Shown: piece by piece, positions 1 through 8,421 of the stretch
Position numbering within the stretch: the first letter of the stretch is position 1
How the letters are laid out: every line of letters starts with the position of its first letter
NCBI GenBank assembly: GCA_001770815.1
Contig: MESD01000012.1
Location: 1-32,286 of the forward strand
Direction of reading: 5' to 3'
Source of the DNA: Burkholderiales bacterium RIFCSPHIGHO2_12_FULL_69_20
Lineage (GTDB): Bacteria; Pseudomonadota; Gammaproteobacteria; Burkholderiales; Burkholderiaceae_C
DNA: 32,286 nucleotides
The notes under the pieces: model-generated
The model's input: only the letters and a program-made list of their open reading frames with translations
The model's database searches: none
Told to the model about the DNA's origin: nothing
Translations under genes and position numbers: made by a program

Positions 1-448
1 AGAGCTGCAGCACCGACCACGCCGGATCGCAGACGAAGCCGCGCCGCCACCAACCGCCGGCCGCCGCAGCCAGCGCCAGCCGATCGCGCCAGCGCCAGTG
101 CCGGGCGCCGATCACGCCCCGCAGGAAGGCCGGCACCGGCGCACCGGGCGGCAGGCGCAGGCCGCGGCCCGCCGGGTCGACCAGCGCCAGCGGACGGCGC
201 AGCAGCAGGCGATCCGGGTCGGCGCCCACGCTGCGCATCAACGCCAACGTGGCGGTGTAGGCGCCGATCAGGATGTGCTGGCCGTTGTCGAAGTGGCCGG
301 CCGAGGTGGTCGTGCGGCGCGCCCGGCCGCCGGGTTCTCGGGCCATTTCGATCAGCGTGACCTCGGCACCACGCTGCACGGAGCGCACCGCCGCTGCCAG
401 CCCGGCCCAGCCGGCGCCGATCACCGCGATGCGCGGCTTCGGCGTCAT
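1..448 (-). CDS. hpnE: Hydroxysqualene dehydroxylase HpnE, N-terminal part (runs off the window edge)
   Basis: FAD-dependent amine-oxidase-like enzyme predicted to convert hydroxysqualene to squalene, the last step of the HpnCDE route to hopanoid precursors. The visible product starts MTPKPRIAVIGAGWAGLAAA, a Rossmann FAD-binding GxGxxG motif at about residues 11-16. It continues with the conserved EMAREPGGRAR segment and the HFDNGQHILIGAY segment. The ATG at 448 puts the dinucleotide-binding motif at the usual distance from the N-terminus. About 149 residues are visible; family members are about 400-450, so the C-terminal two-thirds lies outside the window. It is third in a minus-strand hpnC-hpnD-hpnE series, 44 bp after hpnD, so probably co-transcribed. 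The identification is from sequence pattern plus gene order; the truncation is only the window edge. Confidence 0.88.
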   Translation of the reverse strand, partial: MTPKPRIAVIGAGWAGLAAAVRSVQRGAEVTLIEMAREPGGRARRTTTSAGHFDNGQHILIGAYTATLALMRSVGADPDRLLLRRPLALVDPAGRGLRLPPGAPVPAFLRGVIGARHWRWRDRLALAAAAGGWWRRGFVCDPAWSVLQL

Positions 449-492
449 GGCGCTCACCGACCGCGAAAACGTTGTCTGTGGCGCGGCCGATG

Positions 493-1341
493 TCACCGGC
501 CGCGCCAGTGCGTCATCAGCGCGATCCACAGTTTGCGGATCGGCGTCAGCGAGGTGCGCTGGTGCAGCACCTGGAAGCCGTCGGCCTCGATCTCGCGCAG
601 CAGGCTGCGGTAGATGTTGGCCATCATCAGGCCGGGTTTCTGCGCCTGGCGGTCGGCCTCGGGCAGCAGCGCCAGCGCTTTGTCGTAGGTGGCATGGGCG
701 CGCTCGGCCTGGAAGCGCATCAGCGCGGTGAAGCGATCGCTGTAGCCCCAGGGCGCCTCGCGCTTGAGCAGTTCGTGCGCCTTGACGTCGAAGCGCTGCA
801 GTTCCGACATCGGCAGGTAGATGCGGCCGCGGCGGGCATCGTCGCCCACGTCGCGGATGATGTTGGTCAGCTGCAGCGCCCGGCCCAGCCGGTGGGCGTA
901 ATGGATCGTTTGCGGGTCGGTATGGCCAAAGATGCGCGCCGCCACCTCACCCACCACGCCGGCCACCAGGTGGCAATAGCGCTGCAGGCCGGGCAGGTCG
1001 AGGTAGCGCGTCTGATCCAGGTCCATGCGGCAGCCTTCGATCACCGCCAGCAGGTGCTCGCCGGTGATGCCGTAGGCGGCCGTGTGCGGCATCAGCGCCT
1101 GCATCACCGGGTGCGTGGCCTGGCCGCTGAACGCCCGCCCCACCTCCTGCTGCCACCAGGCCAGCTTGGTGGCGGCCACGCTGGTATCGCGCAGTTCATC
1201 GACCACGTCGTCCACCTCGCGGCAGAAGGCGTAGAACGCGGTGATCGCGGCACGCCGCGGTGGTGGCAGAAAGAGGAAGGCGTAATAGAACGACGACCCG
1301 CTGCCCGCGGCCTTGTCCTGCACGTATTGCTGCGGTGTCAT
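493..1341 (-). CDS. hpnD: Presqualene diphosphate synthase HpnD
   Basis: Trans-isoprenyl diphosphate synthase of the squalene/phytoene synthase family. It condenses two farnesyl diphosphates to presqualene diphosphate, the first step of the HpnCDE squalene pathway. The 282-residue product begins MTPQQYVQDKAAGSGSSFYY, the typical HpnD start. The reading frame is open further upstream to 1410, but the ATG at 1341 fits the family and leaves an 11-bp gap after hpnC. The first Asp-rich motif (DDVVDE) is near residue 45 and the second (DVGDDARRGRIYLP) lies in the second half; both bind Mg-diphosphate. Length matches the usual ~280 residues. It sits between hpnC and hpnE in the same orientation. A generic phytoene synthase is unlikely given this context. 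Confidence 0.92.
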   Translation of the reverse strand: MTPQQYVQDKAAGSGSSFYYAFLFLPPPRRAAITAFYAFCREVDDVVDELRDTSVAATKLAWWQQEVGRAFSGQATHPVMQALMPHTAAYGITGEHLLAVIEGCRMDLDQTRYLDLPGLQRYCHLVAGVVGEVAARIFGHTDPQTIHYAHRLGRALQLTNIIRDVGDDARRGRIYLPMSELQRFDVKAHELLKREAPWGYSDRFTALMRFQAERAHATYDKALALLPEADRQAQKPGLMMANIYRSLLREIEADGFQVLHQRTSLTPIRKLWIALMTHWRGR

Positions 1342-1352
1342 GGGTGGGGCGA

Positions 1353-2207
1353 TCAGCGCAAGCCGAAACCCGGCGTGGGCCGACCGGGGCGCATGCGCAT
1401 TGCGCGCCACAGCATCACGGGCAGGTCGAGCGGGCCCAGCTGGGGGCGTTGTTGGAGGGTGCGGTACTGCATGGCCGCGATTCTCTCAAGGATGCGCAAG
1501 CCGCCTTGCACCACCAGCCGCAATTCCCAGCCCAGCCGCCCCGGCACCTGGCAGGCCAGTGGCGCGCCCTTGGTCATCAGCGCCGCGGCCCAATGGCACA
1601 GGTCACGCAGCAGTGCCTGGCTGGCCGGCGTGTCGATGGGGCGTTCCAGATCGTCCAGGGTCAGCCCGTGGGCACGGGCGTCGGCCTCGGGCACGTAGTG
1701 GCGGCCACGCGGCAGGTCGACGCTGGGGTCTTGCCAGAAATTGATCAGCTGCAGCGCGGTGCAGATCGCGTCCGACCGTGCCAGTGCCTCGGCGCCGTGC
1801 ACGCCGGCCATCTGCAGCATCAGCCGGCCGATCGGGTTGGCCGAGCGGCGGCAGTAATCCAGCAACTCGGCGCGGTCGGCATAACGCGGGTTGCCGGTGT
1901 CCTGCTCGAAGGCGTCGAGCAGGTCGTGCAGCAGTTGCGGTGGCAGTTGGTGGCGGGTGATCGCGGCCGCCAACGGCTCGAACAGGCCGGGCCAGAGCGG
2001 ATCGGGCGGGCGGCCCGCCAGCACCGCGTCGAGCGACTGGCGGAACAACTGCAGGCAACGCCGGCGCTGCTGCGGCGGCGAGTCGCCCTCGTCGGCCAGG
2101 TCATCGGCGGCGCGCGCGAAGTGGTAGATCGCGGTCACGCCGGCGCGCATGAACGGCGGGCACAGCAGGCTGGCGACGGGAAAGTTCTCGTAGTGGTCAA
2201 CGCTCAC
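1353..2207 (-). CDS. hpnC: Hydroxysqualene synthase HpnC
   Basis: Squalene/phytoene-synthase family enzyme predicted to turn presqualene diphosphate into hydroxysqualene. The 284-residue product starts with a GTG codon at 2207 and reads MSVDHYENFPVASLLCPPFM, the characteristic HpnC N-terminus, so the GTG start is accepted. The first acidic motif is AADDLADE (about residues 33-40). The second reads NFWQDPSVDLPRGRHYVP; Asn occupies the position before FWQD where I would expect Asp in most homologues, but the D-x3-D pair is kept. It is the first gene of the minus-strand hpnCDE set. The roughly 146-bp region to its right is shared with the divergent efflux operon, so hpnC transcription may start close to that operon's promoter. 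I saw no clear sigma70 promoter for hpnC itself. Confidence 0.9.
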   Translation of the reverse strand: MSVDHYENFPVASLLCPPFMRAGVTAIYHFARAADDLADEGDSPPQQRRRCLQLFRQSLDAVLAGRPPDPLWPGLFEPLAAAITRHQLPPQLLHDLLDAFEQDTGNPRYADRAELLDYCRRSANPIGRLMLQMAGVHGAEALARSDAICTALQLINFWQDPSVDLPRGRHYVPEADARAHGLTLDDLERPIDTPASQALLRDLCHWAAALMTKGAPLACQVPGRLGWELRLVVQGGLRILERIAAMQYRTLQQRPQLGPLDLPVMLWRAMRMRPGRPTPGFGLR

Positions 2208-2295
2208 GGCGGCGATTGTCGGTGCAGGCTTGCAGACGGCCGGGTCTGGGTGGCGGCCGGATGGCGGATTGCGCCACAGTCCGACCCGCCGCCGT

Positions 2296-2324
2296 TTGAC
2301 AGCCCGGGGTGCCGCTTCTATATT
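2296..2324 (+). promoter_or_regulatory. Sigma70 promoter of the RND efflux operon
   Basis: A perfect -35 hexamer TTGACA (2296-2301), a 17-bp spacer and a -10 hexamer TATATT (2319-2324, 5 of 6 to consensus) give the strongest housekeeping promoter seen in this window. Transcription would start near 2331, about 60 nt ahead of the adaptor ATG at 2393. The start point is inside the palindrome at 2325-2338. Confidence 0.8.
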
Positions 2325-2338
2325 ACTGACCAGTCAGT
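2325..2338. promoter_or_regulatory. Palindromic operator, probably TetR-type, over the efflux start site
   Basis: ACTGAC-CA-GTCAGT is a perfect 6-bp inverted repeat with a 2-bp spacer, directly abutting the -10 and covering the predicted transcription start. This is a classic position for a repressor such as a TetR/AcrR-family protein, which commonly controls RND pumps. No regulator gene lies next to it in this window, so the repressor must be elsewhere. The TetR assignment is inference; the palindrome is observed. Confidence 0.65.
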
Positions 2339-2392
2339 CATTAAAGAACCTGCGTGCTTGAACCCATCAAGCCGCCACCAAGCCCCCCTCCC

Positions 2393-3550
2393 ATGCGCCA
2401 TCTGCTGCTGCCGTTGTTCTTGATGCCCTTGCTGTTTGCCTGCAAGGATGGCGCGCCCGTCGTCGAGCCGGTGCGCGCCGTGCGCACGATCACCGTGCAG
2501 GCCGGCAGCACCGCGCTGCAGCACGAATATGCCGCCGAGGTGCGGGCGCGCATCGAGTCGCGCCTGAGCTTTCGTGTCGGCGGCAAGCTGGTGCAGCGCC
2601 GGGTGAACGTGGGCGATCTGGTCAAGGCCGGCCAGCCACTGGCGCAGATCGACGCCAGTGATCTGCGGTTGGGCCAGGATGCGGCGCGCGCCGCCGTCAA
2701 CGCCGCGTTGGCGCAGCTGGCGTTGAGCGAGGCCGAGTTCAAGCGCTACAAGGAGCTGCGCGAGCAGGGCTTCATCAGCGGCCTAGAACTCGAGCGCCGC
2801 GAGACCGCGCTGAAGGCTGCGCGCAGCCAGGCCGAGCAGGCCGCCGCGCAGGCCGGCGTGCAGGCCAACCAGGCCGGCTACGCGGTGCTGGTGGCCGATG
2901 CATCGGGCATCGTCACCGCGGTGGACGCCGAGCCCGGCGCGGTGCTGGCGGCCGGCACGCCGGTGCTGCGCCTGGCGCACGACGGCCCGCGCGATGCGGT
3001 GTTCAGCGTGCCCGAAGACCGCGCGAGTGCGCTGCGCGCCCTGCTGGGCCAGCCCGGCGCACTGAGGCTGCGGGCCTGGGGTGACGATCGCCGTTTGCTG
3101 CCCGCCACCGTGCGTGAAGTCGCGGCCGCCGCCGATCCGATGACCCGCACCTTCCTGGTCAAGGCCGACATCGGCGCCACCGCGCTGCGGCTGGGCCAGA
3201 CCGCCACCGTGCTGATCGATGCGCCCACCGTGGCCGGGGTCATCAAGCTGCCGCTGGCAGCGGTGTTCGAGCAAGGCGGGCAATCGACGGTCTGGCTGGT
3301 GGACCGTGCCACGATGGCGGTGCGTCCGCAGCCGATCGCGGTGGCCGGTGCCGACGGCAACCTGGTGGTGGTGGCCGGCGGCCTGGCGCCCGGGCAGGTG
3401 GTGGTGACGGCGGGCGTGCACGCGCTGACGCCGGGGCAGAAGGTGCGCTGGTACCTCGAGCCGGGGGCCGCGCCCGCAGTGCCCACCGTGCCTGCCGCGT
3501 CCGCCGCCGCGCCCAGCGCTGCGGCCGGCTCCCAGGCCGCATCGCGCTGA
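2393..3550 (+). CDS. RND efflux periplasmic adaptor (membrane fusion) lipoprotein
   Basis: Adaptor that links an inner-membrane RND pump to an outer-membrane channel. Starting at the ATG at 2393, the protein has a short lipoprotein signal, MRHLLLPLFLMPLLFAC, with a lipobox LFAC and lipidated Cys at residue 17. A GTG at 2354 would add 13 proline-rich residues ahead of this signal and is less likely. Then come the barrel-sandwich/lipoyl half-motif (GGKLVQRRVNVGDLVKAGQPL), an Ala/Gln/Glu-rich alpha-helical hairpin at about residues 95-160, the second lipoyl half (ADASGIVTAVDAEPGAVLAAG), beta-barrel and membrane-proximal domains, and an Ala/Pro-rich tail. It lies 12 bp before the pump gene, clearly one operon. 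No outer-membrane factor gene is present, so a TolC-like protein from elsewhere would be recruited. The substrate cannot be told. Confidence 0.88.
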   Translation: MRHLLLPLFLMPLLFACKDGAPVVEPVRAVRTITVQAGSTALQHEYAAEVRARIESRLSFRVGGKLVQRRVNVGDLVKAGQPLAQIDASDLRLGQDAARAAVNAALAQLALSEAEFKRYKELREQGFISGLELERRETALKAARSQAEQAAAQAGVQANQAGYAVLVADASGIVTAVDAEPGAVLAAGTPVLRLAHDGPRDAVFSVPEDRASALRALLGQPGALRLRAWGDDRRLLPATVREVAAAADPMTRTFLVKADIGATALRLGQTATVLIDAPTVAGVIKLPLAAVFEQGGQSTVWLVDRATMAVRPQPIAVAGADGNLVVVAGGLAPGQVVVTAGVHALTPGQKVRWYLEPGAAPAVPTVPAASAAAPSAAAGSQAASR

Positions 3551-3562
3551 GGGCCGCCCGCG

Positions 3563-6500
3563 ATGAACCCGCACCCGACCCCGGGCGACACGCCGTCGCG
3601 CTTCAACATCTCGCGCTGGGCGCTGGAGCATCCCGCGCTCACCCGCTACCTGATGGTGGTGCTGCTGGTGCTGGGCGTGGCCGCCTACTTCCAGCTGGGC
3701 CAGGACGAGGACCCACCGTTCACCTTCCGGGTGATGGTGGTGCAGGCCTTCTGGCCCGGCGCCACCGCGCAGCAGATGGCCGAGCTGGTCACCGACAAGC
3801 TCGAGCGCACACTGCAGGAGGCGCCCAACGCCGACGTGATCCGCAGCTACACCAAGCCCGGTGAATCGCTCACCTTGCTGGAGCTCAAGGACAGCACGCC
3901 GCCCAAGGACGTGCCAGCCACCTGGTACCAGGTGCGCAAGAAGATCGGCGACATGCGCCACACACTGCCGCAAGGGGTGGTGGGGCCGGTGTTCAACGAC
4001 GACTTCGGCGATGTCTACGGCTCGATCTTCGCGTTGTCGGCCGACGGCTTCAGCGACGAGGAACTGCGCGTGATGGCCGAGAGCCTGCGCTCGCAGCTGC
4101 TGCGGGTGCCCGACGTGGCCAAGGTCGAGCTGTTCGGCGTGCAGCCCGAGAAGATCTTCGTCGAGGTGTCGCAGAAACGGTTGGCCCAGCTGGGCCTGGA
4201 CATGAACCAGGTGCTGGGCCAGCTGGCCGCGCAGAACGCGGTGGAGGGCGCCGGCCTGCTCGACGCCGGCACGCAGAACCTGCAGCTGCGGGTGGCCGGC
4301 GCTTTGCGCTCGGTCGACGAGCTGCGGCGCCTGCCGATCCGCGCGATCAATCCCGCCACCGGCGCGGCCACCACGCTGCAGCTGGGTGACATCGCCGACA
4401 TCCGCCGCGCCACCATCGACCCACCCGCGGTGAAGGTGCGCCACCAGGGGCAGCCTGTGATCGCGCTGGGTGTGTCGATGGCCAAGGGCGGCGACATCGT
4501 CGCGCTGGGCCAGGCCTTGCAGGCCCGGGTGGCCACGATCCAGGCCGAGTTGCCGGCGGGCATCACGCTGTCGCGGGTGCAGGACCAGCCGGCGGCGGTG
4601 TCGAAATCGGTGGGTGAATTCGTCAAGGTGCTGATCGAGGCGGTGGCGGTGGTGCTGGCGGTCAGCTTCATCAGCCTGGGCTTGCACACCAAACCCTTGC
4701 GCATCGACATCTGGCCCGGCATGGTGGTGGGCATCACCATCCCGCTGGTGCTGGCCATCACCTTCGTGGCCATGTTCTATTGGGGCGTGGGCCTGCACAA
4801 GATCTCGCTGGGCTCGCTGATCATCGCGCTGGGCCTGCTGGTCGACGACGCCATCATTGCGGTGGAGATGATGGTGCGCAAGATGGAGGAGGGCTACGAC
4901 AAGCAGCGCGCAGCCACCTTCGCCTACGAGGTGACCTCGATGCCCATGCTCACCGGCACGCTGATCACCGCGGCGGGCTTCCTGCCCATCGGCATCGCCC
5001 AGTCGGTGACCGGTGAATACACCTTCGCGATCTTCGCCGTCACCTCGGCCGCGCTGGTCATCTCGTGGTTCGTCTCGGTGTACTTCGTGCCTTACCTGGG
5101 CGCCTGGCTGCTGCACACCCGGCCCAAGGTCGAGGGCGAGGCGCACGAACTGTTCGACACGCCGTTCTACAACCGCTTTCGCCGGCTGGTGAACGCCTGC
5201 GTGCGCCACCGCTGGATCACGCTGGCGCTGACCGTGGCGCTGTTCGGTGCTGGGGTGTTCGCGCTGGGCAAGGTGCAGCAGCAGTTCTTCCCCGATTCGA
5301 GCCGGCCCGAGATCCTGGTCGACCTGTGGCTGCCCGAGGGCAGCACCCAGCGCGAGAGCGAGGCGCTGGCGCGGCGCTTCGAGGCGCGGATGATGAAGGA
5401 GCCCGACCTCGAGAGCGTCACCACCTGGATCGGCGCCGGCGTGCCGCGCTTCTACCTGCCGCTCAACCAGATCTTTCCGCAGTCCAACGCCAGCCAGGCC
5501 ATCCTGCTGCCCAAGGACCTGGCCGCGCGCGAGCGCATCCGCAAGCAGTTGCCCGCGTTGCTGGCTGCCGAATTTGCCGAGGCGCGCACGCGGGTGAAGG
5601 TGCTGCCCAACGGCCCGCCGGTCGACTACCCGGTGCAGTTCCGGGTGATGGGCGCCGACGTGGGCTTGGTGCGCCAGTACGGCGATCAGTTGAAGGCCAT
5701 CCTGCGCGCGCAGCCCAGCATGCGCGGCGTCAACGACAACTGGAACGAGCAGATCAAGGTGCTGCGCCTGGACGTCGACCAGGACAAGGCGCGTGCACTG
5801 GGCGTCACCAGCCAGGCCATCGCGCAGACCTCGCGTGCCGGCCTCAGTGGCAGCACGGTGGGCCAGTACCGCGAGGGCGACAAGCTGATCGACATCGTGC
5901 TGCGCCAGCCGGCCGACGAGCGCGCGGTGCTCACCGACATCGCCAACGCCTACGTGCCCACCAGCACCGGCCGCAGCATCCCGCTGACGCAGATCGCGCG
6001 CATCGGCTTCGGCTGGGAGCCGGGCGTGCTGTGGCGCGAGGGCCGGCAGTTCGCCATCACCGTGCAGGGTGACGTGGTCGACGGCGTGCAGGGCCCCACC
6101 GTCACGCAGGCGGTGGCTGCGCAGGTGGCGGCGCTGAAGCAGCAGATGCCACCCGGCTACGACATCCGCATCGCCGGCACCCAGGCCGAGAGCAGCAAGG
6201 GGCAGGGCGCCATCGTTGCCGGCGTGCCGATCATGCTGTTCATCATCTTCACGCTGCTGATGCTGCAGTTGCACAGCTTCTCGCGGGCGATGCTGGTGTT
6301 CCTGACCGGCCCGCTGGGCATCGCCGGGGTGGCCGGTGCGCTGCTGCTGTTCAACCGGCCGTTCGGCTTCGTCGCGCTGCTGGGCGTGATCGCGCTGATG
6401 GGCATGATCATGCGCAACTCGGTGATCCTGATCGACCAGATCGAGCAGGACCGCGCCCGCGGCTTGCCGGCCTGGGACGCCATCGTCGAGGCGGCGGTGC

Positions 6501-6715
6501 GGCGCTTCCGGCCGATCGTGCTGACGGCTGCGGCGGCGGTGCTGGCGATGATCCCGCTGTCGCGCAGCGTGTTCTGGGGGCCGATGGCGGTGGCCATCAT
6601 GGGCGGGCTGATCGTCGCCACGGCGCTCACGCTGCTGGCTTTGCCGGCGATGTATGCGGCCTGGTTCCGCGTGCGCCGGCCCGTGCACGCGCATGGCACC
6701 CTGCCGCCCGGCTAG
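3563..6715 (+). CDS. RND multidrug efflux pump, inner-membrane permease
   Basis: AcrB/MexB-superfamily proton-driven exporter of 1050 residues, the normal length. The first membrane helix (about 28-47) is followed by the periplasmic porter segment with GQDEDPPFTFRVMVVQAFWPGA, a signature of the RND subfamily whose members often carry (E/D)DP near this position. The paired aspartates of the proton relay in TM4 are present in LGLLVDDAIIAVEMMVRKME (D428, D429). Membrane clusters at about 350-540 and 870-1040 flank the second porter half, as in the family. It is probably translationally coupled to the adaptor 12 bp upstream. The TAG stop forms TAGAAT, which resembles a -10 element. Drug, solvent or metabolite export are all possible; heavy-metal pumps of the CzcA type are less likely by sequence. 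Confidence 0.92.
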   Translation: MNPHPTPGDTPSRFNISRWALEHPALTRYLMVVLLVLGVAAYFQLGQDEDPPFTFRVMVVQAFWPGATAQQMAELVTDKLERTLQEAPNADVIRSYTKPGESLTLLELKDSTPPKDVPATWYQVRKKIGDMRHTLPQGVVGPVFNDDFGDVYGSIFALSADGFSDEELRVMAESLRSQLLRVPDVAKVELFGVQPEKIFVEVSQKRLAQLGLDMNQVLGQLAAQNAVEGAGLLDAGTQNLQLRVAGALRSVDELRRLPIRAINPATGAATTLQLGDIADIRRATIDPPAVKVRHQGQPVIALGVSMAKGGDIVALGQALQARVATIQAELPAGITLSRVQDQPAAVSKSVGEFVKVLIEAVAVVLAVSFISLGLHTKPLRIDIWPGMVVGITIPLVLAITFVAMFYWGVGLHKISLGSLIIALGLLVDDAIIAVEMMVRKMEEGYDKQRAATFAYEVTSMPMLTGTLITAAGFLPIGIAQSVTGEYTFAIFAVTSAALVISWFVSVYFVPYLGAWLLHTRPKVEGEAHELFDTPFYNRFRRLVNACVRHRWITLALTVALFGAGVFALGKVQQQFFPDSSRPEILVDLWLPEGSTQRESEALARRFEARMMKEPDLESVTTWIGAGVPRFYLPLNQIFPQSNASQAILLPKDLAARERIRKQLPALLAAEFAEARTRVKVLPNGPPVDYPVQFRVMGADVGLVRQYGDQLKAILRAQPSMRGVNDNWNEQIKVLRLDVDQDKARALGVTSQAIAQTSRAGLSGSTVGQYREGDKLIDIVLRQPADERAVLTDIANAYVPTSTGRSIPLTQIARIGFGWEPGVLWREGRQFAITVQGDVVDGVQGPTVTQAVAAQVAALKQQMPPGYDIRIAGTQAESSKGQGAIVAGVPIMLFIIFTLLMLQLHSFSRAMLVFLTGPLGIAGVAGALLLFNRPFGFVALLGVIALMGMIMRNSVILIDQIEQDRARGLPAWDAIVEAAVRRFRPIVLTAAAAVLAMIPLSRSVFWGPMAVAIMGGLIVATALTLLALPAMYAAWFRVRRPVHAHGTLPPG

Positions 6716-6845
6716 AATCGACGGTTCACCGGACAAGCCCGGTGGGTGCCGGCGGTAAAGGTATTGGACGGCGGCGCCCATCGATGTTTACTGGTACGAC
6801 TGCTGACGGCCGGGTAGCCCCGGGCCGCAGGCGAGAGACTTTCCC

Positions 6846-6932
6846 GCGGTGGTGGCGAAATTGGTAGACGCACCAGGTTTAGGTCCTGACGTCCGCAAGG
6901 ACGTGCGGGTTCGAGTCCCGCTCACCGCACCA
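6846..6932 (+). tRNA. tRNA-Leu (anticodon UAG)
   Basis: An 87-nt class II tRNA with encoded CCA. The acceptor strand GCGGTGG pairs with TCACCGC, the anticodon loop TTTAGGT carries TAG, and the long variable arm ACGTCC-GCAA-GGACGT is a perfect 6-bp hairpin typical of leucine tRNAs. The T arm GCGGG-TTCGAGT-CCCGC is perfect. The 130 bp upstream holds two possible promoters: a TTGGAC-N17-TTTACT pair at 6764-6792, and TAGAAT at 6713-6718 formed by the stop codon of the pump gene. Neither is compelling. Confidence 0.97.
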
Positions 6933-6959
6933 GCTCCAACTATTTCTGTGAGTCCCCCC

Positions 6960-8267
6960 ATGGCTGTCACTGTTGAAACCCTCGAAAAGCTCGAACGCCG
7001 CATCACCCTGCTGATCCCGGCCACCGACCTCAACGCCGAAATCGAGACCCGGCTCAAGAAGCTCTCGCGCACCGTCAAGGCCGATGGCTTCCGCCCCGGC
7101 AAGGTGCCGCTGTCGGTGGTGGCCCAGCGCTATGGCTACTCGGTGCAGAACGAGGTCATGAACGACAAGCTCGGCCAAGCCTTCGCCAGCGCCGCCAACG
7201 AGGCCCAGCTGCGCGTGGCCGGCACGCCGCGCGTGACGCCCAAGGACGAAGCCCCCGAAGGCCAGCTGGCCTTCGACGCCACCTTCGAGATCTATCCCGA
7301 GGTCAAGCTGGGCGACCTGTCGGCGGTGGACGTCGAGCGCGTGACCAGCGACGTCACCGATACCGCCATCGACCGCACCGTCGACATCCTGCGCAAGCAG
7401 CGCCGCACCTTCGCGCAGCGCCCGGCTGTCGAAGGCGCTGCCGAGACCGACCGCGTGACCATCGACTTCGAAGGCAAGATCGACGGCGAGCCCTTCTCGG
7501 GCGGCAAGGCCGATGCCTTCCAGTTCATCATCGGCGAAGGCCAGATGCTGGAACAGTTCGACAAGGCCGTGCGCGGCATGAAGGTCGGCGAGAGCAAGAC
7601 CTTCCCGCTGCAGTTCCCCGAGGACTACCACGGCAAGGACGTGGCCGGCAAGGAAGCCGACTTCCTGGTGACGATGAAGAAGATCGAGGCGCAGCACCTG
7701 CCTGAGCTCGACGAGCCCTTCGTCAAGTCGCTGGGCATCGCCGACGGCACGGTCGAGGCGCTGCGCGCCGACGTCAAGAAGAATCTGGAGCGCGAGGTCA
7801 AGTTCCGCGTGCTGGCGCGCAACAAGGCTGCCGCGATGGACGCGCTGGTGAAGGTGGCCGAGCTCGACGTGCCCAAGGCGCTGATCGACAACGAGCTCGA
7901 GCGCCTGGTGGCCAGCGCCCGCGAAGATTTGAAGCAGCGTGGCATCAAGGACGCCGACAAGGCGCCGATCCCCACCGAGCTGTTCCAGCCGCAGGCCGAG
8001 CGCCGCGTGCGCCTGGGCCTGGTGGTGGCCGAGCTGGTGCGCAGCAGCAACCTGCAGGCCAAGCCCGACCAGCTGCAGGCCCACATCGAAGAGCTGTCGC
8101 AAAGCTACGAGAAGCCCGCCGAGGTGATGCGCTGGTACCTGTCCGACCGCCAGCGCATGGCCGAGGTCGAGGCGGTGGTGATCGAGAACAACGTCACCCA
8201 GCATGTGCTGAGCCTGGTCAAGATCACCGACAAGGCCCTGCCTTTCGACGACCTGATGACGGCCTGA
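6960..8267 (+). CDS. tig: Trigger factor, ribosome-bound chaperone and peptidyl-prolyl isomerase
   Basis: ATP-independent chaperone that docks at the ribosomal exit tunnel and assists folding of new chains. The 435-residue product begins MAVTVETLEKLERRITLLIP. It has the ribosome-docking signature GFRPGKVP (about residues 42-49), a central FKBP-type isomerase domain (DRVTIDFEGKIDGEPFSGG to about residue 245) and a helical C-terminal chaperone domain. The frame is open upstream through the tRNA-Leu gene, but the ATG at 6960 is the family start and lies 27 nt after the tRNA CCA. Gene order tig-clpP-clpX-lon is the widely conserved proteobacterial arrangement. A strong intrinsic terminator at 8324-8358 separates it from clpP. 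Confidence 0.97.
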   Translation: MAVTVETLEKLERRITLLIPATDLNAEIETRLKKLSRTVKADGFRPGKVPLSVVAQRYGYSVQNEVMNDKLGQAFASAANEAQLRVAGTPRVTPKDEAPEGQLAFDATFEIYPEVKLGDLSAVDVERVTSDVTDTAIDRTVDILRKQRRTFAQRPAVEGAAETDRVTIDFEGKIDGEPFSGGKADAFQFIIGEGQMLEQFDKAVRGMKVGESKTFPLQFPEDYHGKDVAGKEADFLVTMKKIEAQHLPELDEPFVKSLGIADGTVEALRADVKKNLEREVKFRVLARNKAAAMDALVKVAELDVPKALIDNELERLVASAREDLKQRGIKDADKAPIPTELFQPQAERRVRLGLVVAELVRSSNLQAKPDQLQAHIEELSQSYEKPAEVMRWYLSDRQRMAEVEAVVIENNVTQHVLSLVKITDKALPFDDLMTA

Positions 8268-8323
8268 CGGCCGCGCGCGCCGCCCGCCGGGTGGCGCCCG
8301 ACTGCCGCAGGGCCCGTCGCCCG

Positions 8324-8358
8324 GGGGCGCATGACTGACCGGTCTGCGCCCCTTTTTT
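8324..8358 (+). terminator. Rho-independent terminator after tig
   Basis: A perfect 8-bp stem GGGGCGCA/TGCGCCCC (8324-8331 with 8345-8352), a 13-nt loop that contains a small self-complementary segment, and an uninterrupted run of six T (8353-8358). This is a textbook intrinsic terminator and implies that clpP has its own promoter downstream. Confidence 0.9.
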
Positions 8359-8421
8359 CATCGCCTGCAAGCCCCCGTTCCGGGGGCCATAATCGACGCA
8401 GAACTTCATTCGAGGACCTTC

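Noticed and set aside
472-2423. Long plus-strand open frames opposite hpnD and hpnC
   Set aside because: No recognisable domain and composition of an antisense shadow; hpnCDE on minus have all family motifs.
6727-6745. Terminator after the RND pump gene (CACCGG...CCGGTG hairpin)
   Set aside because: Short stem and no T run; not convincing as a terminator.
2783-6781. A 1332-codon open frame on the minus strand opposite the efflux genes
   Set aside because: His/Gln/Arg/Gly-rich translation with no domains; an artefact of G+C-rich codons of the efflux genes on the other strand.
8365-8393. Heat-shock promoter for clpP
   Set aside because: CTGCAA-N14-GGCCATAA is too far from the sigma32 pattern, unlike the lon promoter; only the CATAAT -10-like element is noted.
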